DNA of 64,000 bases from MKSF01 sp037190225. Its GTDB lineage: Bacteria; Bacteroidota; Bacteroidia; Chitinophagales; Chitinophagaceae. Both the position numbers and the translations under genes were made by a program. The DNA is taken from the NCBI GenBank assembly GCA_037190225.1, contig JBBCJL010000003.1, positions 186,001 through 250,000 on the forward strand, in the 5' to 3' direction. A model generated the notes under the pieces. It saw only the letters and a program-made list of their open reading frames with translations, was not told the DNA's origin and did no database searches. Positions 33,858-42,683 of the stretch are shown one piece after another. Positions within the stretch are counted from its first letter, which is position 1; each line of letters begins with the position of its first letter.

Positions 33858-34124
33858 TCATTTTCCGGCGGGCCTGGCCATTCCCTGCACATTTTTGCCA
33901 CAAAGCCCGCAATAGGCGGCTTCATTATCCCCGTTCCCGCACCAGCTGCAGCCCGGCGGCTGCCGGAGCGGCCTGGAAACGATGATAAGGTAGCCTGCCA
34001 AAGGTGTGGCAACGATACAGGCAAGCAGCGCCAGCGGAAAAGATATCTTTCTTCTCCGGCTTTCCTGCAGGCACATCAGGATTGCCAGGACCGCAATTAC
34101 AAGGATCGGAATAAGCAGTATCAT
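33858..34124 (-). CDS. Small membrane protein with a zinc-ribbon-like tail
   Basis: An 88-residue protein with two membrane helices (MILLIPILVIAVLAILMCL and FPLALLACIVATPLAGYLII) and a C-terminal pair of CxxC motifs (CSWCGN and YCGLCGKN) that could bind zinc. No family assignment. It lies between miaE and rfbG in the same direction, 34 bases before miaE, and could be the first gene of the miaE-ydcF unit. Confidence 0.55.
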   Translation of the reverse strand: MILLIPILVIAVLAILMCLQESRRRKISFPLALLACIVATPLAGYLIIVSRPLRQPPGCSWCGNGDNEAAYCGLCGKNVQGMARPAGK

Positions 34125-34161
34125 ATTTCCCCCGGCAACCCGGCTTTATTGATTATAGATA

Positions 34162-35253
34162 TTATAAACTTTCCCCGAGATAGGCTTCTATCTGGCTTTT
34201 ACACAGGTCGCCAGCGGGCAGCTCCCCTGCCCGGGCATACCATTCGGCAGTGTAGCTGATGGCCTGTTCGGCGCTCCATTTCGGCTGCCAGGCAATAGCC
34301 GCTTTCAGCTTACTGTTATCCAGCGTCAGCAACCCGGCCTCATGAGGCTGCCCGGCCTGCCGGAGTATGGTATAGCTACCTTTCCCGAATGCCCGGATAA
34401 ACATTTGTGTGACCGTTTCCACCGTCAGGGTATCTGCCGGCTCCGGCCCGATATTAAAGGCGGTTGCCAGCTCCCGTGGCCTTGCAGCCATCTCCATGAG
34501 CAGGTACAGGTAGGCGAATACCGGCTCCAGCACATGCTGCCAGGGCCTCACCGCTTCGGGATTCCTCAGCACTACCGGCTCGTTCTTCTGTATGGCGCGG
34601 ACAATATCAGGAATGATCCTGTCCGCGGAAAAATCGCCGCCGCCGATGACATTACCGGCCCTGACCGATGTAATGACCTTCCCGTGCTGCTCATATGCTT
34701 CAGGGTTCATAAAGGAATTCCTGTAGCTGCCTATGGCGATCTCGCAGGCCGCCTTGCTGGCAGAATAGGGATCATACCCGCCCAGCTTGTCCGTTTCCGT
34801 AAACGCCCGGCCCGCTTCGTTATTCTCATATACCTTATCCGTGGTGATCATCAGGCCCAGGCAATCCTTTTTAAGATGGCGGATAGCCTCGAGCACATGC
34901 ACCGTACCCATCACATTGGTCGCGAAGGTCTCTACGGGCGCCGCATAGCTTCTCCGCACCAGCGACTGGGCGGCAAAGTGGATGACGATATCCGGCTGGA
35001 ACCGGCTGATCTCACCATTGACCAAGTTGGCATCCCTGATATCTCCTGTCACGCTGCTGTAACACAATGCTTCCACGTTGAGCCGGCTGATAAGGTCCGC
35101 GCCGCTTTCCGGCTCCAGGGCAATGCCCTTTACCTCCGCGCCCAGGCAGCTCAATACCTGCAGCATCCAGGCGCCCTTAAACCCTGTATGCCCTGTCAAT
35201 ACCACTCTTTTATTTTCAAAAAAGCTTTTCAGCCGCTGCACAGAATGCTCCAT
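34162..35253 (-). CDS. rfbG: CDP-glucose 4,6-dehydratase
   Basis: Short-chain dehydrogenase-type enzyme that converts CDP-glucose to CDP-4-keto-6-deoxyglucose, the entry to dideoxysugars of surface polysaccharides. The NAD-binding loop is TGHTGFKG at 20-27, DxR is DIRD near 72, and the active-site segment is TTDKVY near 135 with YDPYSASKAACE carrying the YxxxK pair near 165-169. Length is 363 residues. The GFKGAWM variant is typical of RfbG and distinguishes it from dTDP-glucose dehydratases. Its usual partner glucose-1-phosphate cytidylyltransferase (RfbF) is not in the window upstream or downstream, so the pathway genes are split. Confidence 0.9.
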   Translation of the reverse strand: MEHSVQRLKSFFENKRVVLTGHTGFKGAWMLQVLSCLGAEVKGIALEPESGADLISRLNVEALCYSSVTGDIRDANLVNGEISRFQPDIVIHFAAQSLVRRSYAAPVETFATNVMGTVHVLEAIRHLKKDCLGLMITTDKVYENNEAGRAFTETDKLGGYDPYSASKAACEIAIGSYRNSFMNPEAYEQHGKVITSVRAGNVIGGGDFSADRIIPDIVRAIQKNEPVVLRNPEAVRPWQHVLEPVFAYLYLLMEMAARPRELATAFNIGPEPADTLTVETVTQMFIRAFGKGSYTILRQAGQPHEAGLLTLDNSKLKAAIAWQPKWSAEQAISYTAEWYARAGELPAGDLCKSQIEAYLGESL

Positions 35254-35555
35254 ATATCCGATTTAGTGATCTTAATTAAATAACAGCGCGGGACACCCCC
35301 GGAAAAAGCGCCCGGTCTCCCTGCTGTGCCGAAAGGTCCTCAAAATTACTACCATTTTTTATTTATTGCTTCCCTGACAGCTATAATTACCTGACAGCCG
35401 CATCATCCTCACCGGTCTGTACCTCACAGCTCATCCTTCCGTCCACCTTTCATTCCGCACGCTCAACGATAATATTGCCGTATTTAACGAAATCCGCCGC
35501 CACAATTAAAGAATGCGTCCTATTTTAGCAGTATTAAATTAAAACATTATCCGAA
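35254..35555. other. Divergent intergenic region
   Basis: 302 bases between rfbG and the LiaF-like gene. A TATTTTAG box about 35 bases before the LiaF-like start is a weak -7 candidate. No gene or strong hairpin was seen. Confidence 0.4.
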
Positions 35556-36392
35556 ATGCATCCTAAAAACAATAATAGCTATATATCCGAATTCGGCGTT
35601 GGCCTGGTACTTTTCGGGATCGGGCTGCTTATCTACAACCTGTTTCCGTTTACCAAGATGATCATAGCGTCCTACCTCAACGTCTACCTGCTTATTTTTA
35701 TTTTAGGCATCATAAGAGGGATCAATAAAAATTTCAGGGGAAATGACTGGTGGATCATCATGATCATAGCCGCATTCCTGTGGCTGGCACACCTGGACCT
35801 GGTAAGATATACCTTGTGGGGCGTCCTTTTTCCTGCCGTGCTCGTGATAGTCGGCGCCAGGATCATACTCAGCCGTAAAAACAAATCCATTGCCAAAAAC
35901 GCGGCACAGCCTTACACCGAGGTCAATGACATTCCCCAGCTCCCTATAGATGATGCCGGCATACCGGGAGCTGAGCAGCATTATCACCACCAGGAGGAGC
36001 AGACAGCAAACCATAGCCGGCACCATCATCATACGGGTAGCAGCTATGATGCCGCCAATGATTATGTAAGGGTCGATACCGTACTGGGCAGCAACTCCAA
36101 GGTAGTGATCTCCAAGAACTTCCAGGGCGGCAATGTCAGCAGCATCATGGGTTCCACGAACCTGATCCTGAGCAAAGCCGATATCAACGGCACCGCCTAC
36201 CTGGATATTTTCACGCTTATGGGAGAGATCAATATCATCGTGCCCGCTGATTTCAATATCATCAATAATACGCCCTCCCTGCTGGGATCAGTGGAAGATA
36301 AGCGTAACTTTATGACGGAAACGAATAATGATAAGAATTTGGTCTTAAGAGGACAGGTCATAATGGGAAGCGTCAATATTAAAAACTTTTAG
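35556..36392 (+). CDS. LiaF-like membrane protein with a His-rich linker
   Basis: A 278-residue protein with four membrane helices in residues 13-106 (FGVGLVLFGIGLLIYNLF; YLNVYLLIFILGII; WWIIMIIAAFLWLAHLDLV; WGVLFPAVLVIVGARIIL), as in DUF5668/LiaF proteins. A linker at about 140-165 carries many histidines (HYHHQE, HSRHHHHTG). The C-terminal domain (175-278) is a beta-helix-like LiaF domain: VDTVLGSNSKVVISKNFQGG, SSIMGSTNLILSKADING and LMGEINIIVPADFNI. LiaF in Firmicutes inhibits an envelope-stress kinase. Here a histidine kinase begins 6 bases later, so a similar sensing role is likely. Confidence 0.8.
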   Translation: MHPKNNNSYISEFGVGLVLFGIGLLIYNLFPFTKMIIASYLNVYLLIFILGIIRGINKNFRGNDWWIIMIIAAFLWLAHLDLVRYTLWGVLFPAVLVIVGARIILSRKNKSIAKNAAQPYTEVNDIPQLPIDDAGIPGAEQHYHHQEEQTANHSRHHHHTGSSYDAANDYVRVDTVLGSNSKVVISKNFQGGNVSSIMGSTNLILSKADINGTAYLDIFTLMGEINIIVPADFNIINNTPSLLGSVEDKRNFMTETNNDKNLVLRGQVIMGSVNIKNF

Positions 36393-36398
36393 ACAGCA

Positions 36399-37463
36399 GT
36401 GCAGCACACCAGGATATATAAATTCATTGTTTACACCCTGCTTACTTTCGGCGTAACAGTGGGATATTACCAGATAAAGAGACATCTGGATATCGGCAGC
36501 AGAAACCTGGAATGGGACGCCCTGCTGACATTGTTTTTCATGTTTCTCATATTCAGCAGGGGCAATCTTGTACAGAAGCGGATCACCACCACCAAGGGCG
36601 CTATTACCAGCTTCCTGCTGCTGAATATCATCACCGGTCTTTTCCTGTCCTTGTCCTCACTCTATATACACAAGCTCAGCAACGACAGCCTGTACCTGGA
36701 CTGGTACGACCAGTATTTCAAGGTCAGGATATTCCTGATAGGCATTACATCCAACCTGCTGGCCGTACTGCACTATACTTCCAAATCCGCGGAGCTCCAG
36801 ACCGCTGAAAGCGAGCCGCAGATCATTTACGAAAGCAATAACAAAGATGCTGAGCTGTATAAGCTCCGCCAGCAGATCAACCCGCATTTCCTGTTCAACG
36901 CGCTTAATTCCATCAACGCGCTGATACAGTTCGATAAGGAAAAGGCCCGCAATATGATCGTCAACCTGTCCCAGTATTACCGCAATACCATCAATATCAA
37001 CGAGCAGGAGTGGCACACCATAGAGCAGGAGCTGGATGATATTATACTGTATTTCAATATCGAAAAGATACGCTTCGGGCACCGGCTGCAGCTGGAGATC
37101 GCCTGCCCCGATGAGCTGAAGCAGTACTCCGTCCCGCCGCTCCTGTACCAGCCGCTGGTGGAGAATGCCATTAAGCACGGGCTGTACGGGACCATCGGCG
37201 AGATCAGGATCATCATCAGCGTATATATCACACGATCCAGCTCCGGGAAGCAGTTTATCACGTTCCAGATAGATAACCCGTTCGACCATACCACCGCTAC
37301 CAAAGCGCAGGGTACCGGCTTTGGCCTGGATAACATCAAACGAAGAATGTACCTGCTGTTCGCTACCCACAATCTTTTCAGGACCCACGTCCTGCAGACG
37401 GATGAGCAGACCAGCACCTTTAAAGCCTTTTTAAGCATTCCGCTAACCGCTACAAAAAATTAA
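36399..37463 (+). CDS. LytS-type sensor histidine kinase
   Basis: A 354-residue membrane kinase starting at GTG 36399, six bases after the LiaF-like stop. Four membrane helices lie in residues 10-125. The catalytic part has the LytS/YehU His_kinase motif LRQQINPHFLFNALNSINAL with the phosphorylated His near 168, followed by the N-box LYQPLVENAIKHGLYG and the G-box GTGFGLDNIKRRM of an HATPase domain. It has no separate periplasmic sensor, which suggests it reads membrane state or depends on the LiaF-like protein. The cognate LytTR regulator starts two bases after its stop. Confidence 0.92.
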   Translation: MQHTRIYKFIVYTLLTFGVTVGYYQIKRHLDIGSRNLEWDALLTLFFMFLIFSRGNLVQKRITTTKGAITSFLLLNIITGLFLSLSSLYIHKLSNDSLYLDWYDQYFKVRIFLIGITSNLLAVLHYTSKSAELQTAESEPQIIYESNNKDAELYKLRQQINPHFLFNALNSINALIQFDKEKARNMIVNLSQYYRNTININEQEWHTIEQELDDIILYFNIEKIRFGHRLQLEIACPDELKQYSVPPLLYQPLVENAIKHGLYGTIGEIRIIISVYITRSSSGKQFITFQIDNPFDHTTATKAQGTGFGLDNIKRRMYLLFATHNLFRTHVLQTDEQTSTFKAFLSIPLTATKN

Positions 37464-37465
37464 TT

Positions 37466-38188
37466 ATGACCATCAAGACCCTTATCATAGACGACGAGCC
37501 GCTGGCATGTATGCTGTTGCAGGATATGCTGTCCGCCCACCCGGAAATAGAGATCATAGGACAATGCCACGACGGGTTCGAAGGCCTGAAACAGATCCAG
37601 GCGCTCAAGCCCGACCTGATTTTCGTGGATATCCAGATGCCCAAGATCACAGGGGTGGAAATGATAGAGCTGGTAGATGAGAAACCGCTGATCGTATTCT
37701 CTACAGCCTATGACCAGTACGCCGTCAAAGCGTTCGAAATGAACGCGGTAGATTACCTTTTAAAGCCTTATGATAATAACCGTATCGCCAGCGCGGTAAC
37801 CAAGATAAAGGAAAAATACAGGCTCAGCTCCAGGAACAACGATATACAGATCAGCACACCTGAGAGCTCCCAGCGGATCGTCATCAAGGAGAACGGCCTC
37901 ATCAAGATCATCCCGACAGACCAGGTGATGTACCTGGAAGCCGCGGGCGATTATGTAAAAATATATACTGCGGAAAAGTTCTATGTCAAGCACGGCAGGA
38001 TGAGCCACTTCGAGGAGATACTGTCCAAGATCCCGTTCATACGGATACACCGCTCTTACCTTATGAACTTCAATTATCTCAACGCGATCGAGCCCTACCA
38101 GAGCACCAGCCTGGCCATCCTGAAGAACGGCACCAAGCTGCCGGTCAGCAAATCCGGCTATGAGCTGCTGAAGCATAATATCTCTTAG
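37466..38188 (+). CDS. LytTR-family response regulator
   Basis: A 240-residue regulator with an N-terminal receiver (acidic pocket D9/D10, phospho-acceptor D55 in FVDIQMPK, Lys100 in VDYLLKPYD) and a C-terminal LytTR DNA-binding domain (about 135-238: KIIPTDQVMYLEAAGDYVKI, IRIHRSYLMNFNYLNAI and LPVSKSGYELL). It is translated right after the kinase and completes a LiaF-kinase-regulator operon. Two strong hairpins lie downstream. Confidence 0.93.
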   Translation: MTIKTLIIDDEPLACMLLQDMLSAHPEIEIIGQCHDGFEGLKQIQALKPDLIFVDIQMPKITGVEMIELVDEKPLIVFSTAYDQYAVKAFEMNAVDYLLKPYDNNRIASAVTKIKEKYRLSSRNNDIQISTPESSQRIVIKENGLIKIIPTDQVMYLEAAGDYVKIYTAEKFYVKHGRMSHFEEILSKIPFIRIHRSYLMNFNYLNAIEPYQSTSLAILKNGTKLPVSKSGYELLKHNIS

Positions 38189-38285
38189 CTTTAACTGGTA
38201 AACTATATAAAAAACAGTAAGTTATCATATAAAAGGTGTAGCAGGCGCTATTCATAAGCTGTAAACCGGCATAAGAGATTCCCGC

Positions 38286-38344
38286 ACCCCACCCGGGGTG
38301 ATACCGGTATGCGAACGCTCTTCCCTGATCCGGGAAGAGCGTTC
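38286..38344. terminator. Two hairpins downstream of the LytTR gene
   Basis: A CACCCC/GGGGTG stem at 38286-38301 is followed by a perfect 13-base stem GAACGCTCTTCCC / GGGAAGAGCGTTC at 38313-38344 with a 6-base loop. No T run follows, so it may be an RNA-stability element and not a classic terminator. Confidence 0.45.
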
Positions 38345-38449
38345 AGCGAATTGAGGCTGTAATAACATCAGCAGATAACTTAACTTTATTTAACGCAGCA
38401 TTTACAAGCAAAATTTTAACTTTACTGCTATTATCCTCCCATATATATA

Positions 38450-41400
38450 GTGAAGAAAGGTTTTCTTTTATATTGCTGCCTGATGCTGCTTTTGGCAGCA
38501 TACCGTAACGATGCTGCTTATGCGCAATCCTTTAACTGTCCTGAAATAGAGATAATGGGAGGAGCGGACACGGTCAGGTTTGCCTGCACCCAGTCCTGCA
38601 CCACCCTTACAGCCACCCTACCGGACATCAGGCAGACCATCAACGGCAATAACGCCTACATCGTGGAACCTGTACCTTTCAGCGCGGCCCAGCCTTTCAC
38701 GCTGACCAACCCCAATACCATATTCGTAAACATAGATGACCGGTATTCCGGGATCATCAGCCTGCCGTTCACCTTCTGCTTTTACGGCGCTTCGTACAAC
38801 AGCCTGGTCATCGGAGCCAACGGCACCATTTCGTTCAATACCAGCTATGCCAATACGAACAGCGGGTTTGCCCTGTGCAATACCGGCAATAATACACACT
38901 ATACATTACCGCAGCCCAACCGGCCCAGCTTTCCGCTGAACGCCATCTACGCCCTGTTCCATGATATTAACCCGGCCGTACAGAACGGTACCAAAAAGAT
39001 CGAATGGCAGGTAACCGGGACAGCGCCCTGCCGGCGGATCATCATCAACTGGGTGGACATCTCCCAGTACGACTGCACCAATCTTAAATCCACTTTCCAG
39101 TGCGTATTATATGAGAATACCAATGTGATAGACGTTTTTATAAAGGAGAAGCCCGTTTGCGGCAGATGGAACTGCGGCGTAGCGGCCATAGGACTGCAGA
39201 ACGATGACGGCAGCCAGTCCATCAGTCCGCCTAACAGGAATACCTCTGTCTTTACGATTACCACGGCTAACAGCGAAGGCTGGCGGTTCATTCCCAATGG
39301 CGCTCCCCTGCTGGTCAATAACCAGGTCAGCCTGCTCGATCAGAATAATGTGCTGATCCAGACGGTCAATCCCCCACCCGGCAGCAACGGCGTTATACAC
39401 GCCAACTTCACCGCACAGCTCTGCCTGAGCGGCAATGAGACCTCCAGGAAGTTCTATGTGAGAGCCAACTATATGCCCTGTTCCGGGTCTACACTCGCCG
39501 TACTGGATTCCGTCATATTACAAAGAACGACCACACCGTATCCCACGGTCAACGATACCACGCGCTACTGCATCAATGAGCCGGCAGTGCCCCTGACAGC
39601 CGGCGGCACCAACCTGCTGTGGTACACGTCACCCAGCCAGACACAGGGCAGCGCCACACCACCTACCCCAGCGACCAGTACGCCCGGCCTGACCACCTAT
39701 TACGTCACGCAGACCATAGACAGCTGCGAGTCTGGCAAGCGGCCTTTATACGTGCTGGTAACGGACTACACGTATCATACCCTGGCTGCCGGCATCTGCC
39801 AGGGAGACTCTTTCCTGTTCAACAATACCTACTACAAAACCCCTGTCAGCAATATAAAGGACACTTTCAGCAGGCCCAACCGGTGCGACAGCATTGTGAC
39901 CCTCAACCTGACCGTCAGAAATACGACCACCGTTACCGTCAGCCGCCAGTTATGTGCCGATAGCCTGCCTTATACCTGGAACGGCATTACCGTCACACAG
40001 GGCGGCAATAATGCGGCCAGGTTTACCACTACCGGCAGCAACGGCTGCGACAGCACGACTATCCTGAGCCTGACGGTCAACCCCGTAAAAAGAGATACCG
40101 TGACCATCAATATATGCGAGACCCGGCTGCCCTACAACTGGCTGGGCAATACCGTTACGCAGGGAGGAACGGCGGCAGCCCAATACAACGGCATTACCGC
40201 ATCCGGGTGTGACAGCATCCTGGTGCTGAACCTCCGGGTCAGCGATACCTTTCTCTTTACGGAAAGCGTTACCGTATGCTATAACAGCATGCCTTATACC
40301 TGGAGAGGCCTGACCGTCACACAGGGGGGCAATAACGCGGCCACCAGGACCTATACCTCCTCACAGGGCTGCGACAGCACGTTCAGGCTCAACCTGGACA
40401 TCACCAACGCCATCACCCATACCGTCAGCGACAGCATCTGCGAAACAGCGCTGCCTTATACCCGGAACGGCCATACGGTCAGTACGCCGGGCCTCCATAC
40501 CTTTACCGATACCTTCCTTTCCGCCGGGACGAACTGCGACAGCATTGTCACTACCGGTATCTTTGTAAAGGATACGCTGCATACCGTAGCCAACATTACG
40601 ATATGCGCCTCACAGCTGCCCTACACCTGGAACGGTATCACCCTGAATGCAGGCGGGCAGAATGTGGCTACCTATACGACCAGCGGGCGTAACGGGTGCG
40701 ACAGCATTGTACACCTGAACCTGGACGTCAATCCTGCAGTGTACGATACAGCCGATATTACCATCTGCCAGAGCCAGCTGCCCTATACGTGGAACGGCAT
40801 CACTGTGACCAGCGGCGGTAATAATGTTGCTACTTACCGTACCTATAACGCCCTGAACTGCGACAGCATCGTCACCCTCAACCTTACGGCGATCAGCACC
40901 CTCAGGGATACGGTCAGCCTTACAGCCTGTGAAAACGGCTTTCCTTTTACCTGGAACGGCATTTCCGTTACAACCGGCGGTAACAATATAGCCACTTATA
41001 CGACCACATCCGCGACTACCAATTGCGACAGTATCGTCACCCTGAACGTAAGCGTACTGGATACAGCACTTACCGACCAGGCGCTCACCATCTGCCAGGC
41101 ACAGCTGCCTTTTACCTGGAATAACCTTGTAGTAACTGCCGGCGGCAATAACGTAGCGCGCTTCACGACAACCGGCAGCAACGGCTGTGACAGCACAACC
41201 CGCCTGGACCTGGCCGTTGTAAATACCATCACCTACACCCAGACCCTGACGGTCTGCCAGACACAGTTGCCCTATACCTGGAATAATATTACCGTCAGCC
41301 AGGGCGGGAATAATGTGGCACAGTTCACTGCACAAAGCGCATCGGGATGTGACAGCATCACTACGCTGAACCTGAATGTCACCAATACCGTTCACACACA

Positions 41401-42529
41401 GGATAGCCGAAGCATCTGTAACAATATGATGCCTTTTACCTGGAATGGCATAACGGTCACTCAGGCCGGGCAGGGAGCAGCCGTTTACCGTACTACATCG
41501 GTACGTACCGGGTGTGACAGCATTGTAACGCTGAACCTCAGCCTGAAAGATACGTTCAGCACCGTTACAGCCGCGGACCTCTGCTACAATCAGCTGCCTT
41601 ACCGTTTCGGCTCCGTAACCATTACCCAGGCCGGTACCTATAACAGCGCTTTTACTGCCCGGAACGGCTGCGACAGCATTGTCCGCCTAACGGTCCGCGT
41701 CAGTGAGCCCCCGGTCAGGCTGCCCGACACTGTGCTGTACGGCTGCGGCAGCGTCACCTTTAAGAACACGGTTTACAGTCAAAGCACGGTCCTGACCGAT
41801 ACGACCAGGAACAGTAAAGGCTGTGACAGCAGCTACCAGTCCTACAGCATCACCGTGTACCCGGCACATGATGAGCAGCTGTCTGCCGCCATATGCGAGG
41901 GAGCATCGTACCGATTTGAGGGCATTGATTATACATCAGACACTACATTTACCGAAACGTTCAAAAACCGGTTCGGGTGTGACTCCCAGCGAACGTTTAC
42001 GCTCGCGGTACACCCGCGGCCCGCGCTTACGATCCAGACCAATACGGACAGCAGGATATGCCTGCAGGACGAGCTGGTGCTGACCGCAGCAGGCGCGGAC
42101 GCTTACAGCTGGTACCTGAACGGCACTTTCCACAGCAATAGCAATCCTTACCAGACGGTAGTCTATTCGGAACAGACAGCTATTAAAGTGATCGGCACCA
42201 ACGGCTATAATTGCACGGACAGCGCTTCCGTTACCCTCATCGGCGAACCCTGCTGCGAGATCGGGCTACCCAATGCGTTCTCCCCTAACGGAGACGGCCT
42301 GAACGACCATTTCGGGCTGATCACTCCGGGCAATCCCAAAACCTACCTGCTCCGCATCTACGACCGCTGGGGCACACTGGTATTTACTACCACCAATGTC
42401 AATACCCAGTGGGACGGCAGCGTTCAGGGCAAACCTGCAGAGGTGGGCGTGTATTTTTACTATGTAGAATACGAATGCCAGAACGGCACTTCCACCAAAG
42501 AGAAAGGAGATATCACACTGATCAGATAA
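38450..42529 (+). CDS. Giant cysteine-paired repeat protein with T9SS C-terminal domain
   Basis: A 1359-residue surface protein starting at GTG 38450, with a signal peptide (LLYCCLMLLLAAYRNDAAYA-Q). Residues about 30-340 form a beta-rich domain with FTFCFYGASYNSLVIGANG, like domains at the head of many adhesin-like Bacteroidetes proteins. Residues about 445-1165 hold 14 tandem repeats of 48-56 residues; most fit C-x3-LPYTWNGITV-TQGGNNVATY...GCDSIVTLNL. Each repeat has two cysteines positioned for an internal disulfide. After a PKD-like linker, the last ~85 residues (LPNAFSPNGDGLNDHF, LRIYDRWG, WDGSVQGKPAEVGVYFYYV) are the gliding-motility-associated C-terminal domain, which directs type IX secretion. 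Confidence 0.9.
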   Translation: MKKGFLLYCCLMLLLAAYRNDAAYAQSFNCPEIEIMGGADTVRFACTQSCTTLTATLPDIRQTINGNNAYIVEPVPFSAAQPFTLTNPNTIFVNIDDRYSGIISLPFTFCFYGASYNSLVIGANGTISFNTSYANTNSGFALCNTGNNTHYTLPQPNRPSFPLNAIYALFHDINPAVQNGTKKIEWQVTGTAPCRRIIINWVDISQYDCTNLKSTFQCVLYENTNVIDVFIKEKPVCGRWNCGVAAIGLQNDDGSQSISPPNRNTSVFTITTANSEGWRFIPNGAPLLVNNQVSLLDQNNVLIQTVNPPPGSNGVIHANFTAQLCLSGNETSRKFYVRANYMPCSGSTLAVLDSVILQRTTTPYPTVNDTTRYCINEPAVPLTAGGTNLLWYTSPSQTQGSATPPTPATSTPGLTTYYVTQTIDSCESGKRPLYVLVTDYTYHTLAAGICQGDSFLFNNTYYKTPVSNIKDTFSRPNRCDSIVTLNLTVRNTTTVTVSRQLCADSLPYTWNGITVTQGGNNAARFTTTGSNGCDSTTILSLTVNPVKRDTVTINICETRLPYNWLGNTVTQGGTAAAQYNGITASGCDSILVLNLRVSDTFLFTESVTVCYNSMPYTWRGLTVTQGGNNAATRTYTSSQGCDSTFRLNLDITNAITHTVSDSICETALPYTRNGHTVSTPGLHTFTDTFLSAGTNCDSIVTTGIFVKDTLHTVANITICASQLPYTWNGITLNAGGQNVATYTTSGRNGCDSIVHLNLDVNPAVYDTADITICQSQLPYTWNGITVTSGGNNVATYRTYNALNCDSIVTLNLTAISTLRDTVSLTACENGFPFTWNGISVTTGGNNIATYTTTSATTNCDSIVTLNVSVLDTALTDQALTICQAQLPFTWNNLVVTAGGNNVARFTTTGSNGCDSTTRLDLAVVNTITYTQTLTVCQTQLPYTWNNITVSQGGNNVAQFTAQSASGCDSITTLNLNVTNTVHTQDSRSICNNMMPFTWNGITVTQAGQGAAVYRTTSVRTGCDSIVTLNLSLKDTFSTVTAADLCYNQLPYRFGSVTITQAGTYNSAFTARNGCDSIVRLTVRVSEPPVRLPDTVLYGCGSVTFKNTVYSQSTVLTDTTRNSKGCDSSYQSYSITVYPAHDEQLSAAICEGASYRFEGIDYTSDTTFTETFKNRFGCDSQRTFTLAVHPRPALTIQTNTDSRICLQDELVLTAAGADAYSWYLNGTFHSNSNPYQTVVYSEQTAIKVIGTNGYNCTDSASVTLIGEPCCEIGLPNAFSPNGDGLNDHFGLITPGNPKTYLLRIYDRWGTLVFTTTNVNTQWDGSVQGKPAEVGVYFYYVEYECQNGTSTKEKGDITLIR

Positions 42530-42553
42530 AAAAGAGCGTATCTCAAAAGCCTC

Positions 42554-42659
42554 TTTGATGTTACATTGAGCTTGTATTGTCACATCAAACGGGCCGAAAT
42601 GTGATAGATATGAATAAGTAACCCTGTCACATTTCGACTGATCTCAATATGACAGGGTT
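42554..42659. repeat. Cluster of three overlapping inverted repeats
   Basis: Between convergent genes lie TTTGATGT/ACATCAAA (42554-42561, 42582-42589), CGAAATGTGA/TCACATTTCG (42595-42604, 42627-42636) and AACCCTGTCA/TGACAGGGTT (42620-42629, 42650-42659). The last two share bases, so they cannot form at once. Parts recur elsewhere: CGAAATGTGATAG at 22114 and the AACCCTGTC...GACAGGGTTGCTTA frame at 61696. They may serve as bidirectional terminators. Confidence 0.55.
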
Positions 42660-42683
42660 GCTTACTTTACGGACAGCGCTTGC

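Noticed and set aside
40610..41395. Minus-strand frame of 261 codons opposite the repeat protein
   Set aside because: Its own repeats mirror those of the sense gene; there is no independent evidence.
39770..41990. Tandem repeats considered as a CRISPR or satellite array
   Set aside because: They are codon-phased repeats inside one long open frame, with varied DNA but conserved protein; no spacers.
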